Shown: piece after piece, positions 18,236 to 26,884 of the stretch
How positions within the stretch are numbered: the stretch's first letter is position 1
Layout: every line of letters starts with the position of its first letter
DNA from: Hyphomicrobiales bacterium
GTDB taxonomy: Bacteria > Pseudomonadota > Alphaproteobacteria > Rhizobiales > Beijerinckiaceae
DNA: 64,000 nucleotides
Assembly (NCBI GenBank): GCA_019247605.1
Contig: JAFBAS010000074.1
Coordinates: forward strand, 18,759 to 82,758
Direction of reading: 5' to 3'
Notes under the pieces: generated by a model
Databases searched by the model: none
Seen by the model: only the letters and a program-made list of their open reading frames with translations
Told to the model about the DNA's origin: nothing
Made by a program: the position numbers and the translations under genes

Positions 18236-18985
18236 ATGTCAGGAAAGAAGTCCGTTTTTCCGTCTCGCCGAGATGCCGTGTTGATCACGAGCGCCGCCTT
18301 GGCGGCCACGACGGTCATCGGCAGAAAGCAGGCTCGAGGTGACATCATGTCCATCAAACCCACGCCGGAGGATGTGTTCATCGTCGTCGACGTCCAGAAT
18401 GATTTCCTGCCCGGCGGCGCGCTTGCCGTGAAGAATGGCGATCAGGTGATCCAGCCGATCAATGCGCTCGCACGCAAGTTCGGCAATGTGGTGCAGACGC
18501 AGGATTGGCACACCAAAGGACATGTTTCTTTCGCCTCGGCCCATTCAGGCATGAAGCCCTTCGAAGTGACGAAGCTCGCCTATGGCGATCAGGTGCTTTG
18601 GCCCGATCACTGCGTGCAGGGTTCGCAAGGGGCGGCCTTTTCGGACAGGCTCGATCTGCCGATGGTGCAGCTCGTCATTCGCAAGGGTTATCACCCGAAT
18701 GTCGACAGTTACTCGGCCTTCGTCGAGGCCGATCACGCAACGAAAACGGGACTTGCCGGCTATTTGCGAGAACGCGGCATCACGCGCTGCTTCGTCGCGG
18801 GGCTCGCCACGGATTTCTGCGTCGCCTGGACAGCCATGGACGCGACAAAGGCCGGTTTTGACACCTACGTAATCGAAGACGCGAGCCGAGGCATCGACAC
18901 GCTCGGCTCTCTCGCGGCCGCGACCCGCAACATGGACGCGGCCGGTGTGAAGCGCATCCAATCGCAGGCAATCCTTGGGGCCTAG
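18236..18985 (+). CDS. pncA: Nicotinamidase (isochorismatase family) with Tat-like leader
   Basis: Residues 40 onward are a PncA-type hydrolase converting nicotinamide to nicotinate for NAD salvage. The catalytic triad is Asp in VVDVQNDFLPGG, Lys in VIRKGYH and Cys in ATDFCVAWTA; the metal site is in QDWHTKGH. The start at 18236 has GGAGGG 6 nt upstream. It adds SRRDAVLITSAALAATTVIG, a twin-arginine-like n-region plus hydrophobic core, although the protein is otherwise a cytosolic-type enzyme. An internal ATG (MSIKPTPED, about 18347) would give a normal PncA of about 212 residues, so export needs proof. Confidence 0.9.
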   Translation: MSGKKSVFPSRRDAVLITSAALAATTVIGRKQARGDIMSIKPTPEDVFIVVDVQNDFLPGGALAVKNGDQVIQPINALARKFGNVVQTQDWHTKGHVSFASAHSGMKPFEVTKLAYGDQVLWPDHCVQGSQGAAFSDRLDLPMVQLVIRKGYHPNVDSYSAFVEADHATKTGLAGYLRERGITRCFVAGLATDFCVAWTAMDATKAGFDTYVIEDASRGIDTLGSLAAATRNMDAAGVKRIQSQAILGA

Positions 18986-18994
18986 CTCGAGTGC

Positions 18995-19017
18995 GGCAAG
19001 GCGATCGTCGCCTTGCC
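18995..19017. terminator. Bidirectional terminator hairpin between convergent genes
   Basis: A perfect 10-bp stem (GGCAAGGCGA / TCGCCTTGCC) with a TCG loop lies in the 36-bp gap between pncA (plus) and the RidA gene (minus). The loop is short and the stem GC-rich. CTTGC rather than a clean T-run follows, so it may act as a weak intrinsic terminator on both strands. Confidence 0.7.
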
Positions 19018-19021
19018 CTTG

Positions 19022-19534
19022 CTAGCGCACTTCGACGTCCATCCAGCTTTCGAAACAGTGGTTGTTCGCGAGCGACATGACACCGATCGTTGCGCGGCAA
19101 CCAATGCCGCGCTCCGGCCCGAAGACTTCGGCGAAAAGGTCCGTCAATCCGCTCGAGATGAGATTCGGGGAAGTGAAGCCAGGTGCGCAGACGACAAAGT
19201 TGAGCGTTCTCACGAGGCCCACGACGTTCTCGAGATCGCCCACGGCCTGCTTGATCCCGGCAAGACAATTGATTCCCGTCTGGCGCGCGGCCGCATAAGC
19301 CTGCTCGACCGTGACCTCGGCGCCGACCCTTCCCGGGTACAGCGCGCTTCCGTCGGGCAGGTCCGGAACATGGCCGGACAGGACGAGCAGATTTCCCACT
19401 CGATGGAAGGGTTTCATCTTCCCGTAATTCTGCCCGTAATATTTTTGTGCCGTTCCATGCTCGGGCAGGCCGGCAGCTCCTGCCAGGTTGGGTAGCGCGA
19501 TTCCCATCTGCTCGAGCTTGCGTTCGACTTCCAT
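19022..19534 (-). CDS. RidA family protein (YjgF/YER057c/UK114)
   Basis: A 170-residue Rid-superfamily protein, longer than archetypal RidA (about 128). The C-terminal RATIGVMSLANNHCFESWMDVEV has the conserved Arg that contacts the substrate carboxylate and the trailing Glu. The start has a short helical extension (MEVERKLEQMGIALPNLAG). RidA proteins hydrolyse reactive enamine/imine intermediates released by PLP enzymes, and the PLP aminotransferase gene about 1.5 kb away is at least compatible. True deaminase activity of this subgroup is unverified. Confidence 0.88.
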   Translation of the reverse strand: MEVERKLEQMGIALPNLAGAAGLPEHGTAQKYYGQNYGKMKPFHRVGNLLVLSGHVPDLPDGSALYPGRVGAEVTVEQAYAAARQTGINCLAGIKQAVGDLENVVGLVRTLNFVVCAPGFTSPNLISSGLTDLFAEVFGPERGIGCRATIGVMSLANNHCFESWMDVEVR

Positions 19535-19751
19535 CGAGGCTCTCCATTCTGTCGATCAGAACGCGAATACTTGGCTCGAAGCAAAATACATGACGAGAGC
19601 GGAACGCAAAAATCGATACCGCGTCCTCGCAGGCAAAAATGCACCCGAAGGTTCGAAAGAAACTCGATCGGGAACACCTTCCCGTGACAGCGCGTCTAGC
19701 GGCGATCGGTTTTCTGCGCGTCCCTGACGACTGCGGCGACTTGCAAAATCC

Positions 19752-20708
19752 TCAGCGGCGCGGGGCCGCGATGCATAAGAGCATCCCGGAGATCACCGCG
19801 ACCATCCCGACCGCCTCGGTGAGCGAAGCTTTCTCGCCGAGCCAAAGGAGATCGACGATCGCGGTCACGACCGGGGTGAGCGGCACGAAGAGCGCGGCTT
19901 GCATCGGGCCGAGCAGGGCGACCGCACGCGCATAAAGGTAAAGCGCCACGACGCCGACGAGCACGCCTTGGAAGAGCGCTTGCAGGAGGCTTGCCCACAA
20001 GGAGGCATCCCCCAAATGCAGCGGCAAGAAGAAGGCCCAGAGCGGCACGCTGATCAGCGAAAGGATGGAAATGGCAGCGGCGGCGTTGAGCGAGCTCGCC
20101 TTCCAGCGATTGGCGGCAAAGCCGAAGCCCGCCCACATGCAGCCCGAAAGAGCGAAGAGAAGATCGCCCCGCCAAGCTTCTTCGCGCGCCGGCGCTCCCG
20201 CGAACGCCTCGAATGAGAAGAGGAACAGGCCGGCCAGCGTGAGCGCGAGCGCGCCGAGCTCTCCCCAGGCAGGGCGTTCGCGCATGACGAACAGCGAAAG
20301 CAGCATCGCCGTGATCGGGGTGAGACCAGGTCCGATCACCGCGCTATGGAAGGCGGGCGCGAAAGCCACGCCGCCGACGAGCGCGAGGCTGAACGGCGCG
20401 CCGGCGAGGATCGCGAGAAGGGCGGCCCGCGGAAAGCCGAGCTGGCCGACGGGAAAACGCGGTGCGCTTGCGGCCAGCGGCAAAAGCACGAGCCCTGCGG
20501 CGAGAAAGCGAAGCACCGTGACATCGGCCGCGGTCAGCCCGTCAGCCACGGAAATCTTCGAGACGATCGGTTGGATGCCCCAGATCACGGCGCAGAGCGC
20601 GCCATAGCCGAGGCCTTTCCAGGAGCGAGGGCCCCTGATCGCGGACGATGCCGAGGGCCGCGCCGCAACCTCGCGGCGCCCCGAAGGGCGGGATGTTGAG
20701 AGGTTCAT
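19752..20708 (-). CDS. EamA/DMT family transporter
   Basis: A 318-residue inner-membrane protein with about ten hydrophobic segments arranged as two EamA repeats. It has the typical AVIWGIQPIVSKI start, GPGLTPITAMLLSLFVMRERP at the end of the first half and VPLTPVVTAIVDLLWLGEK in the second. A longer frame runs upstream, but its first 156 codons overlap the CorC gene and look like shadow sequence; the ATG at 20708 starts the natural protein after a 12-bp gap. The substrate is unknown; relatives export amino acids or metabolites. Confidence 0.88.
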   Translation of the reverse strand: MNLSTSRPSGRREVAARPSASSAIRGPRSWKGLGYGALCAVIWGIQPIVSKISVADGLTAADVTVLRFLAAGLVLLPLAASAPRFPVGQLGFPRAALLAILAGAPFSLALVGGVAFAPAFHSAVIGPGLTPITAMLLSLFVMRERPAWGELGALALTLAGLFLFSFEAFAGAPAREEAWRGDLLFALSGCMWAGFGFAANRWKASSLNAAAAISILSLISVPLWAFFLPLHLGDASLWASLLQALFQGVLVGVVALYLYARAVALLGPMQAALFVPLTPVVTAIVDLLWLGEKASLTEAVGMVAVISGMLLCIAAPRR

Positions 20709-20719
20709 GACGCTCCTTG

Positions 20720-22027
20720 CTACTCGGCGGCGGCTTGCGACTTGCCCGTCTGTTTGCCGAGGGGCGTCACGCGAAGCTGGGTGATGCGGTTGCGGTGCTT
20801 GCGCATCACTTCGAATCGGTAGCCGTGGAAGGTGAAAGCCTGGCCGGGATCCGGAATGGTCTGCGCCTCGTGGATGACGAGGCCCGCGACCGTTGTCGCA
20901 TCCTCGTCGGGCAATCGCCAATCCATGGCCCGATTCACATCGCGCACCGGCACCGAACCTTCCACGATGATTGCGCCATTGGGTTGAGGTCGCACACCAT
21001 GAAGCTGCACATCGTGCTCGTCGGAGATGTCGCCTACGATCTCCTCGAGAATGTCTTCGAGCGTGACGAGGCCCATCACCTCCCCATATTCGTCGACCAC
21101 GAGCGCCACATGCGCCTTGCGTGCCCGAAACGCCTTCAGCTGGTCGGCAAGGCTCGTCGTGTCGGGCACGAACCAAGGCTCGGTCGCGATCTTCGTAAAA
21201 TCGAGCTGCGTGGGATCGCCATGCGCGGCCGCGAGCGCGCGCAGCACATCCTTGGCGTGCAGGATGCCGACGATGTTCTCCGGGCTATCTCGCCAGATCG
21301 GCAGGCGCGTATTGTTGGAGGCAAGAACCTCCTGCAAGATCTCGGGCGCGGAGAGGCCGACATTGACGCTGTGCATATTGGTGCGATGAACCATCACGTC
21401 CGAGACCTCGAGCTCGGAGAGATCGAGGAGGCCGCCGAACATGTCGGCCTCGTCCTTCACCACCGCGCCTTCTTCCTCGAGCAGGTCCACGGCGCCCCTG
21501 AGCTCCTCGGTCGCGGAGAGGATCGGCTGGTTCTCCTCGATCCGCACCCCGAAAAGGCGAAGCAGGGCACGAATGAAGGTCTCGATGGCGCTGAGGATGG
21601 GTCCGAGAAGCGCCACCGTGATCGCCACCGCGCGCGCCAAGAGAAGCGCGGTGCGGTCGGGCTTCGCCACGGCGATGGTCTTGGGCAGAACCTCCGCGAA
21701 GACGACCACGAGCACGCTCATCGTGGCTGTCGCGTAAAGCACGCCGGCATCGCCGAACAAGGCGACGAAGATCGTTGTCGTCAGCGCCGAGGCGCCGATA
21801 TTGACGATGTTGTTGCCGATGAGCATCGCGCCGATCAGGCGCTCGCGCGACGCGAGAAGCCGATTGACCAGCCTTGCCGCCGAATTCCCTTGACGTTCGA
21901 GCGCCGTCATGCGGGCGCGCGAAGTCGCGGTGAGCGATGTTTCGCCGGCGGCGAAGAAGGCCGAGAGCACGAGCGAAAAAGTGATGACGAGCACCACCCA
22001 GAGGTCGAACACGCCCTCGCTCAACAT
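20720..22027 (-). CDS. CNNM/CorC-type hemolysin family transporter-like protein
   Basis: A 435-residue protein. A DUF21 transmembrane domain (residues about 1-190) starts with LVLSAFFAAGETSLTATSR, followed by two CBS repeats (around LPIWRDSPENIVGILHAKDVL and VDEYGEVMGLVTLEDILEEI) and a C-terminal CorC_HlyC domain. Such proteins are linked to magnesium/cobalt efflux or ion homeostasis. The gene starts 9 bp after aroB ends and looks co-transcribed with aroK-aroB, an order common in Hyphomicrobiales. Confidence 0.93.
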   Translation of the reverse strand: MLSEGVFDLWVVLVITFSLVLSAFFAAGETSLTATSRARMTALERQGNSAARLVNRLLASRERLIGAMLIGNNIVNIGASALTTTIFVALFGDAGVLYATATMSVLVVVFAEVLPKTIAVAKPDRTALLLARAVAITVALLGPILSAIETFIRALLRLFGVRIEENQPILSATEELRGAVDLLEEEGAVVKDEADMFGGLLDLSELEVSDVMVHRTNMHSVNVGLSAPEILQEVLASNNTRLPIWRDSPENIVGILHAKDVLRALAAAHGDPTQLDFTKIATEPWFVPDTTSLADQLKAFRARKAHVALVVDEYGEVMGLVTLEDILEEIVGDISDEHDVQLHGVRPQPNGAIIVEGSVPVRDVNRAMDWRLPDEDATTVAGLVIHEAQTIPDPGQAFTFHGYRFEVMRKHRNRITQLRVTPLGKQTGKSQAAAE

Positions 22028-22036
22028 TGCGAAGCC

Positions 22037-23221
22037 TCAGCCATTGGAACGCAGCTCCGCGGCGAGAAAATCGCGCAAGCGCGAAAGCTCGATGCCGCGC
22101 TGGATGAAGCTCTTGCCGATGCCACGCGCGAGAATGAAGGTCGGGGTGCCGTCCTTCACCTTCTTGTCTTGCGCCATCGCGGCGAGCAGAGCGTCGAGCG
22201 AGCCCGTGCCCCCGCGAACATGGGCGAGTCGCGACGGAAGACCGGCCGCGGCAAGATGCGCTTCGACGCGTCGCGGAGCCTCAGGATCGGCGAGGCCGAG
22301 CGCGGTCGAAAAACGAAACGCCATGGCGCAACCGATCGCCACGGCCTCACCATGCACCAGGCGGGCGCCGTCATATCCGGTAACCGTCTCAAGCGCGTGG
22401 CCGAAGGTGTGACCGAGGTTGAGGAGCGCCCTTTCACCCGTCTCCGTTTCGTCGAGCGCCACGATCGCCGCCTTGGCCCGGCAGCATTCGGCGATCGCCT
22501 CGGCCCGTGCCACACCGCCAGAAAAGATCTCGGCACGCTTCGCTTCGAGCCACTCGAAGAATTGCGGACGGTCGATAAGTGCGTATTTCACGACCTCCGC
22601 GTAGCCAGCGCGAAACTCCCGCGCCGGCAAGCTATCGAGCGCTCCCATGTCGGCAAGCACGAGCGTGGGTTGATGAAAGGCGCCGATCAAATTCTTGCCA
22701 AGCGAAGAATTGATGCCCGTTTTTCCGCCGACCGAGGAATCGACTTGCGCCAGAAGCGTCGTCGGCATCTGCACAAGGGCGACGCCGCGTCTGACGGTCG
22801 CGGCGGCGAAACCCGCAAGGTCACCGACGACCCCGCCGCCCAGTGCGATGACGAGATCGTCACGCCCGATCCTTGCCGCAAGGATCGCCTCGCAAACCTG
22901 TTCGTAAACCGAAAACGACTTCGAGCGTTCGCCGGGCTTGATGCCGATAACGGCGGAACGGATGCCGCACGCGCCGAGCGCCGCCGAGACCTTGTTTGCA
23001 TAAAGCGGGCCTGTGTTCTCGTCGACTACGATCGCGGCCGCCTTGGCCTTGGAGACCTGGGCAATGAGGGTGCCTGACCTCTCGAGAAGACCTTCGCCGA
23101 TGACAATCTCGTAAGCGCGTGTCCCGAGCTCGACCTTCACGGAAAGGTCAGGCGGCGCCGACGCCGATTCCCCCCTCCGATTTATCTGCGCCGTAAAACC
23201 CTCTACCCCCTGCTCGTTCAT
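22037..23221 (-). CDS. aroB: 3-dehydroquinate synthase
   Basis: A 394-residue enzyme of the shikimate pathway that cyclises DAHP to 3-dehydroquinate with bound NAD+ and a metal ion. NAD/substrate signatures are GGGVVGDLAGFAA and DSSVGGKTGIN; the metal region has NLGHTFGHALE. The first 20 or so residues (EQGVEGFTAQINRRGESAS) precede the usual start and may be partly unstructured. The start overlaps the aroK end by 4 nt. Confidence 0.97.
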   Translation of the reverse strand: MNEQGVEGFTAQINRRGESASAPPDLSVKVELGTRAYEIVIGEGLLERSGTLIAQVSKAKAAAIVVDENTGPLYANKVSAALGACGIRSAVIGIKPGERSKSFSVYEQVCEAILAARIGRDDLVIALGGGVVGDLAGFAAATVRRGVALVQMPTTLLAQVDSSVGGKTGINSSLGKNLIGAFHQPTLVLADMGALDSLPAREFRAGYAEVVKYALIDRPQFFEWLEAKRAEIFSGGVARAEAIAECCRAKAAIVALDETETGERALLNLGHTFGHALETVTGYDGARLVHGEAVAIGCAMAFRFSTALGLADPEAPRRVEAHLAAAGLPSRLAHVRGGTGSLDALLAAMAQDKKVKDGTPTFILARGIGKSFIQRGIELSRLRDFLAAELRSNG

Positions 23222-23862
23222 GGTGAAGCCCCCGCCGAAGGATGCTTGCGCAAATGCCCCAGGAGAGAGGCGATGAGCGCGCCCACCACCTCCTCATGCG
23301 GGCGTTCGCTCGAGTCCACGATGAGGTCGGCGCGGGCATACACGGGTTCTCGCAAAGCAAGAAGGCGCGCCACCTGCGCGGCGGGATCGGCCGTGCGAAG
23401 CAAGGGGCGATTATTCCGCCGCGCGATACGCTGCATCAGCGTCGCCGTGTCCGCGCGAAGCCAGACGGAGATGCCCGCCTCGGCTATGGCATCGCGGGTG
23501 CGGGCGTCCATGAAAGCTCCGCCTCCGGTCGCGAGCACGCAAGGGCCTTCGCCGAGAAGTCGCGCAATCACCCGCCGCTCGCCTTCGCGAAAATAAGCCT
23601 CGCCATGCCGATCGAAAATTTCGGTGATCGTCATGCCGGCTGCCGTCTCGATTTCGGCATCCGAATCGACGAAAGGCAAACCGAGCCGCGCCGCGAGGCG
23701 CTTGCCGATCGAGGTCTTGCCAGACCCCATCATGCCGACAAGCGCAATCACGCGCCGGCCGAACTCGGCCCCGAGAAGCGCGCCATCAGCGGCTGCCGCA
23801 TTCGCGCTTTCGCTCGAAGCGCCGCGCCTCGTCACGTCGTTGATGTCGCTCTCGCTCGTCAA
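23218..23862 (-). CDS. aroK: Shikimate kinase
   Basis: A 214-residue P-loop kinase that phosphorylates shikimate. Seen are the Walker A GMMGSGKTSIGKRLA, DSDAEIE with the Mg/shikimate Asp, GGGAF with the shikimate-binding glycines, and a lid Arg in ARRNNRPLL. About 35 N-terminal residues precede the core, polar and not conserved. It is the first gene of the aroK-aroB-CorC run and divergent from the small membrane gene at 24112. Confidence 0.96.
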   Translation of the reverse strand: MTSESDINDVTRRGASSESANAAAADGALLGAEFGRRVIALVGMMGSGKTSIGKRLAARLGLPFVDSDAEIETAAGMTITEIFDRHGEAYFREGERRVIARLLGEGPCVLATGGGAFMDARTRDAIAEAGISVWLRADTATLMQRIARRNNRPLLRTADPAAQVARLLALREPVYARADLIVDSSERPHEEVVGALIASLLGHLRKHPSAGASP

Positions 23863-24111
23863 TCCTCATCTCCCGACCCGCTGCGGCGCGAGCTGCGGGC
23901 AGGCGGTGCTTACCCGATCTATTCTAACAAAGCTCCACAAACCTGTCACAGCATCGGTTGTCGCCGAAAGGCGATGGCTTTAGACGAAATTTTGTTCCAT
24001 TTCCTTGTTTTCTCACCTGTTCCTTCCGCAAACTTCTTTTCATTTTTGCGGATGATGCGCGAGCGCTTATGATCATGGACACCGCTCGCGAGCGGTGGGG
24101 CGGGAAGATCG

Positions 24112-24255
24112 ATGCCGACACTTTTCAAGCTCATCGGTATTCTGGTGATGCTCGGCTGCCTGGTGATCGGCGGCATGCTTGCGCTTGTGGCGTTCGTGCG
24201 GCCAGAGCATCGCACCATCACGGTCACCGTGCCCTTGCCGAAGCCGAAATCATGA
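24112..24255 (+). CDS. Small single-TM membrane protein
   Basis: A 47-residue frame, too short for most gene callers. It has one transmembrane helix (LIGILVMLGCLVIGGMLALVA, residues about 7-27, shown without flanks) and a basic/Pro tail ending PLPKPKS. The last four bases overlap the xerD ATG (ATGA), so translation of the two should be coupled. Similar short membrane proteins sit upstream of xerD in related genomes by my recollection. Function is unknown. Confidence 0.68.
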   Translation: MPTLFKLIGILVMLGCLVIGGMLALVAFVRPEHRTITVTVPLPKPKS

Positions 24256-25298
24256 GCGCGCTCATCGACTTCCTCGCCATGTTGTCGGCCGAGCGCGGCA
24301 GCGCCAAGAACTCCCTTGTTGCTTATGAACGCGACATCGAGGATTACCTTGTTTTCCTGAACGGCCGAGGCGCCGATGAGATGAGCGCGACGAGCGCGGA
24401 CATCCGAGCCTTCCTGGCCCGGCTCACCGAACGTGGCTTCAAGCCGTCCTCGAGCGCGAGGCGGCTGTCGGTGCTACGCCAATTCCATGGCTTCCTCAGG
24501 ACCGAGGGCATGCGAAGCGACGATCCCTCCGCAATGATCTCGGGACCGAAGCTCGGTCGCGCCCTGCCCAAGACGCTTTCCGTCGCCGAAGTCGATCGGC
24601 TTTTGGCTGGCGCGACCGAAGGCATCACGGACGCGCAGAGGCCGTACGGTGAACGATTGCGTGCCGCGCGCCTTTCCTGCCTTCTCGAGCTCCTCTACGC
24701 GACGGGCCTGCGGGTCTCCGAGCTCGTCGGCTTGCCGCGTTCGGCGGCAGCGGCGCAAGAAGCGCTGATCGTCAAGGGCAAGGGCGGAAAGGAGCGGCTA
24801 GTGCCGCTCAATGGCGCGGCGAAACAAGCGATGGCAGCCTATTTGGCGCTTGCCGATGAAATTCGCGAAGCGGCCGTGACGGGAATTTCGGGCAAAAAGC
24901 CGAGGCGGACGCCAGCCGAACCGGAAGCATCGCAACGGTGCGGGAAACGCGCCTCGCCGGCAAAGGCTGCACGCGAAAGGGCGAACCGCTACCTCTTCCC
25001 GGCAGACAGCGCCTCCGGCCATCTTCCCCGCCAGGTTTTCGCGCGCGAACTGAAGGCACTCGCCGCGAGACTTGGAATCGAAGCGCGGCGCGTCAGCCCT
25101 CATGTGCTGCGCCATGCCTTCGCGAGCCACCTGCTGCAGAACGGCGCGGATTTGCGCGTCGTGCAGGTGCTCTTGGGCCATTCCGACATCGCGACCACTC
25201 AAATCTACACGCATCTACTCGATGAGCGCGTCATCTCGATGGTGCGCGACCTGCATCCTCTGGGGGATGTCGACGAAAAACAGGGTGAGACTTCATGA
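24252..25298 (+). CDS. xerD: Tyrosine recombinase XerD
   Basis: A 348-residue site-specific recombinase for chromosome dimer resolution at dif. The N-terminal SAM-like core-binding domain includes SLVAYERDIEDYLVFL. The catalytic set is Arg154 (ATGLRVSEL), Lys177 (KGKGGKER), His284/Arg287 (HVLRHAF), His310 (LGHSD) and Tyr319 (QIYTH). A Lys/Arg/Pro-rich insertion of roughly 30 residues (around GKKPRRTPAEPEAS) lies between the Lys and HxxR motifs and makes it longer than the usual 300. The start at 24252 overlaps the small membrane gene; longer frames reach back into non-coding DNA. Confidence 0.94.
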   Translation: MSALIDFLAMLSAERGSAKNSLVAYERDIEDYLVFLNGRGADEMSATSADIRAFLARLTERGFKPSSSARRLSVLRQFHGFLRTEGMRSDDPSAMISGPKLGRALPKTLSVAEVDRLLAGATEGITDAQRPYGERLRAARLSCLLELLYATGLRVSELVGLPRSAAAAQEALIVKGKGGKERLVPLNGAAKQAMAAYLALADEIREAAVTGISGKKPRRTPAEPEASQRCGKRASPAKAARERANRYLFPADSASGHLPRQVFARELKALAARLGIEARRVSPHVLRHAFASHLLQNGADLRVVQVLLGHSDIATTQIYTHLLDERVISMVRDLHPLGDVDEKQGETS

Positions 25299-26149
25299 CG
25301 CTTGCCACGAACGGCGCAAACTCCGCCCAGATCGAGCATTGGAACGGGCCGGCCGGCGAGACCTGGGTGCGGCTGCAAGCGCGGCTCGATGCACAATTGG
25401 CGCCGCTCGGGCGCCTCGCGATGGATCGTGCCGCGATTCGCCCCGGCGAGGCCGTTCTCGATGTGGGATGCGGCACGGGCGAGACGACGCTCGAGCTCTC
25501 TCGACGCGTTGGTGAAAGCGGCAAAGTCCTCGGCGTCGATGTCTCGCGTCCGATGCTTTCGCTTGCCCGTCAGCGGCTCGAAGCGGCTGGCCTTTCCCAA
25601 ACCCGCTTCGAGGAGGGCGACGCACAAAGCCATGACTTTGCGCGAGGCGGTTTCGACCTCGTCTTTTCCCGGTTCGGCGTCATGTTTTTTGCCGATCCGG
25701 TGGCGGCGTTCAGGAATCTGCGCGCCGCGCTCACAAAGAAAGGACGCCTGGTCTTCGTCACTTGGCGGCCGGCCGCTGAAAACCCCTGGGTGTCCGTGCC
25801 GATGACGGCCGCTTTCCAGCACATACCCCAGCCGCCTCCGCCTCCACCCGGCGGACCTGGCGAATTCTCTTTCGCGCAGCGTGATCGGGTGTACCAGATT
25901 CTCACGGGAGCGGGCTACAAGGACATCACCATCGAGCCTGAGGACCGGCTCATCGGTGGTGCGAACCTGGACGTGACGGTCGATACCACGCTAGCGATGG
26001 GGCCGGTCGCCGCCGCCTTGAGAGAGGCCGATCCGGCAAAGCGTGAGCCGGTTGCCTGCGCGGTCCGTCAGGCTTTCACACCTTATGACGGAAGCGAAGG
26101 CGTGCGGCTTGGCGCGGGTGTGTGGGTCGTGCGGGCGAAGAGGGGATAG
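25295..26149 (+). CDS. Class I SAM-dependent methyltransferase
   Basis: A 284-residue methyltransferase. Motif I is VLDVGCGTGETTLEL; post-I GVDVSRPMLSLARQRL and FDLVFSRFGVMFFADP follow, as in UbiE/COQ5-like enzymes. A Pro-rich run (QPPPPPPGGPGEF) lies at about residue 183. The gene starts 4 nt inside xerD, so the two are coupled. The acceptor is unknown. Confidence 0.9.
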   Translation: MTLATNGANSAQIEHWNGPAGETWVRLQARLDAQLAPLGRLAMDRAAIRPGEAVLDVGCGTGETTLELSRRVGESGKVLGVDVSRPMLSLARQRLEAAGLSQTRFEEGDAQSHDFARGGFDLVFSRFGVMFFADPVAAFRNLRAALTKKGRLVFVTWRPAAENPWVSVPMTAAFQHIPQPPPPPPGGPGEFSFAQRDRVYQILTGAGYKDITIEPEDRLIGGANLDVTVDTTLAMGPVAAALREADPAKREPVACAVRQAFTPYDGSEGVRLGAGVWVVRAKRG

Positions 26150-26157
26150 TGAGACAA

Positions 26158-26235
26158 GGTGAAAGGTGAAAGGTGAAAGGTAAATGCCGAAGCTTCGGGG
26201 CCATCTTCTCACTTTTCACTTCTCACTGCTCACTC
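26158..26235. repeat. Intergenic GGTGAAA heptamer array with inverted TCACTNN array
   Basis: About 3.9 copies of GGTGAAA run from 26158 to 26184. A 12-bp perfect palindrome, CCGAAGCTTCGG, lies at 26187-26198. Then TCACTTT, TCACTTC, TCACTGC and TCACTC follow at 26209-26235, an approximately inverted heptamer series. The block sits between the convergent methyltransferase and metW genes, so a bidirectional transcription-stop role is plausible. Confidence 0.8.
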
Positions 26236-26245
26236 TCGTTGTTCG

Positions 26246-26884
26246 CTACCCTCTCCGCAACAAGAACACCGCCTGTTGGCCGAAAATGTTCCAGAACCAC
26301 CAAGGCGCGTCGACGCGCACAGGATGCCCCGCCTGATCGAGGGCCACCGCTTTCTCGACCCGCGCATTCACCAATTGAGTAAGGGCGACGAAGTCGCGGA
26401 TCGTGCAAAAATGGATGTTGGGCGTGTCGTACCAGGCTTGGTTGAGCGTCTCGGTCACCGGCATGCGACCGCGAAAAGCAAGATGCGTCCTGATGCGCCA
26501 ATGGCCGAAATTCGGGAAGGAAACGATAGCGCGCCTTCCGATGCGCAACATGTGCTCGAGCACCGTTTTCGGCGCGAAGGTCGCCTGCAAGGTTTGCGAC
26601 AAGATCACGTAATCGAATGCATCATCCGGATAGGCGACGAGGTCGGTGTCCGCGTCGCCCTGAATGACGTGCAGCCCCTTCGCCACGCATTCATTGACGC
26701 CGGCCTGCGACAATTCGATGCCCCGCCCGTCGACGCTCCGCCGCTCCGAAAGCAGCTCTAGGAGCGCGCCGTCGCCGCAGCCGACGTCGAGCACGCGCGA
26801 GCCCGGCTGGACCATCTCGGCGACCGTGAGAAGATCGACGCGCGTCGAGGCGACTTCATTGAGAGAAAGAACGGCCATGTTCAT
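26246..26884 (-). CDS. metW: Methionine biosynthesis protein MetW
   Basis: A 212-residue SAM-methyltransferase-fold protein. It has the motif [17 protein letters not shown], then [12 protein letters not shown] and [24 protein letters not shown], which are the MetW signatures. MetW works with MetX; in several bacteria it stimulates homoserine acylation. The start overlaps the metX stop by 4 nt, as in many alphaproteobacteria. It lies convergent with the methyltransferase gene. Confidence 0.95.
   Translation of the reverse strand: MNMAVLSLNEVASTRVDLLTVAEMVQPGSRVLDVGCGDGALLELLSERRSVDGRGIELSQAGVNECVAKGLHVIQGDADTDLVAYPDDAFDYVILSQTLQATFAPKTVLEHMLRIGRRAIVSFPNFGHWRIRTHLAFRGRMPVTETLNQAWYDTPNIHFCTIRDFVALTQLVNARVEKAVALDQAGHPVRVDAPWWFWNIFGQQAVFLLRRG

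Noticed and set aside
20717..23077. 786-codon open frame on the plus strand opposite CorC and aroB
   Set aside because: It lies antisense to three well-supported genes and has the Arg/His/Gly composition of GC-rich shadow frames.
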